From: an uncultured Deferribacterales bacterium
GTDB taxonomy: Bacteria > Chrysiogenota > Deferribacteres > Deferribacterales > Mucispirillaceae
Length of the DNA: 51,980 nucleotides
Reading direction: 5' to 3'
NCBI GenBank assembly: GCA_947853665.1
Contig: CANTXF010000048.1
Coordinates: 1-51,980, forward strand
Both the position numbers and the translations under genes were made by a program. Of this stretch, positions 51,746 through 51,980 are shown one piece after another; position 1 is the stretch's first letter, and each line of letters begins with the position of its first letter. The notes under the pieces were generated by a model that saw nothing but the letters and a program-made list of their open reading frames with translations, was not told the DNA's origin and did no database searches.

Positions 51746-51776
51746 ACCGTCCGTCTTTTTTCGTATACTGCCGTCC
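51746..51776 (+). promoter_or_regulatory. Paired CCGTCC repeats before the exported-protein gene
   Basis: ACCGTCC (51746-51752) and GCCGTCC (51770-51776) are 24 bp apart, the same pitch as before the third regulator gene. The second runs into CTGTAA (51777-51782), with TATCTT 18 bp further on. The target gene starts at 51847. Confidence 0.6.
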
Positions 51777-51846
51777 CTGTAAAATTCATAGGAATATCTA
51801 TATCTTTAATTAAAGCGCGCTTTTAAAAAATAGTTTTGGAGGAAGT

Positions 51847-51980
51847 ATGGGAAAGGTAAATTTCGCGTTGATAATTTCCTTTTTGCTGACCGTATTGCTC
51901 GTTCCGCCGTTGTGTTTCGGCCAGAACGCAGCGTACGTAACGCCGGACAGCTGGAGCAAGCACATAACGGCAAACGGAGT
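51847..51980 (+). CDS. N-terminus of an exported protein (partial)
   Basis: The visible 44 residues begin with a Sec signal (KVNFALIISFLLTVLLVPPLCFG) and continue QNAAYVTPDSWSKHITANGV to the window edge. GGAGGAAG lies just before the ATG. No haem motif is visible yet. By position next to a MocR-like gene, and by analogy with the cytochrome fragment next to copy 1, it may be part of a respiratory module; that is inference only. Confidence 0.7.
   Translation, partial: MGKVNFALIISFLLTVLLVPPLCFGQNAAYVTPDSWSKHITANG

Noticed and set aside
1-51980. Insertion sequences, CRISPR arrays, tRNA or rRNA genes
   Set aside because: No transposase frame, regular spacer-repeat array or tRNA-like T-loop sequence was recognised on either strand.

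Overview
The window comes from a Gram-negative anaerobe with moderate G+C. It carries TonB, TAT and Sec exported reductases, tetraheme cytochrome c and many molybdenum-linked genes, and it lacks oxygen-respiration genes. The phylum cannot be fixed from this sequence alone; a Deferribacterota- or Desulfobacterota-like gut or sediment anaerobe would fit. Genes are densely packed and most have strong Shine-Dalgarno sites. No mobile element, CRISPR array, rRNA or tRNA was recognised.

Layout. (1) 1-5.2 kb: the tail of a haem protein, a MocR-like regulator and a two-gene molybdopterin reductase. (2) 5.3-8.9 kb: a tetrapyrrole methylase divergent from modABC, with a ModE-type operator on the divergent promoter. 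(3) 9.2-18.9 kb: RibBA with a degenerate cyclohydrolase half, a GNAT enzyme, gadB-gadC acid resistance, an NCX-type cation exchanger behind a yybP-ykoY (Mn2+) riboswitch, a PadR regulator, a methyltransferase and an isochorismatase-like enzyme. (4) 19.0-27.7 kb: a second, larger molybdopterin reductase pair, a second MocR-like regulator, an exported flavoprotein with its tetraheme cytochrome, and a CRP/FNR-type regulator. (5) 27.7-35.0 kb: thiC, then a metal-chelate uptake island with two sister binding proteins, a DUF364-type protein, a THEP1-like NTPase, permease, ATPase and TonB. (6) 35.1-44.1 kb: kdpFABC with a kinase-less KdpD, an extra 26-residue membrane peptide, a histidine kinase and a sigma-54 response regulator. 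(7) 44.2-50 kb: thiol peroxidase, molbindin, an SDR protein, acyl-CoA ligase, endonuclease IV and TetR. (8) 50.3 kb to the end: a third MocR-like regulator and the start of an exported protein.

The main discovery candidate is the set of three MocR-like regulators. In all three, the residue expected to form the Schiff base with PLP is not lysine (Gln320, Asn309, Val325), and the Asp that contacts the pyridine nitrogen also looks replaced. Regulators 1 and 3 share the same recognition-helix core (VSKNTVYEALE). Four promoters, those of the two regulator genes and of the two genes just downstream of them, carry paired direct repeats close to (A/G)CCGTCC. The pitch is 23 bp in both promoters of regulator 1 and 24 bp in both promoters of regulator 3. 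Regulator 2 has a different recognition helix, and its divergent reductase promoter has a different repeat, GCCAGTTTG, with 22-bp pitch. In every case the promoter-proximal repeat lies next to the -35 region. This suggests a family of cofactor-independent MocR-type switches, each dedicated to one exported anaerobic reductase module.

The other systems fit an anaerobe that changes terminal electron acceptors. ModABC and molbindin supply molybdate to the reductases. A CRP-like protein with twin dyads probably controls the flavoprotein-cytochrome pair. The Kdp pump appears to be driven from a sigma-54 promoter by the adjacent kinase and regulator.
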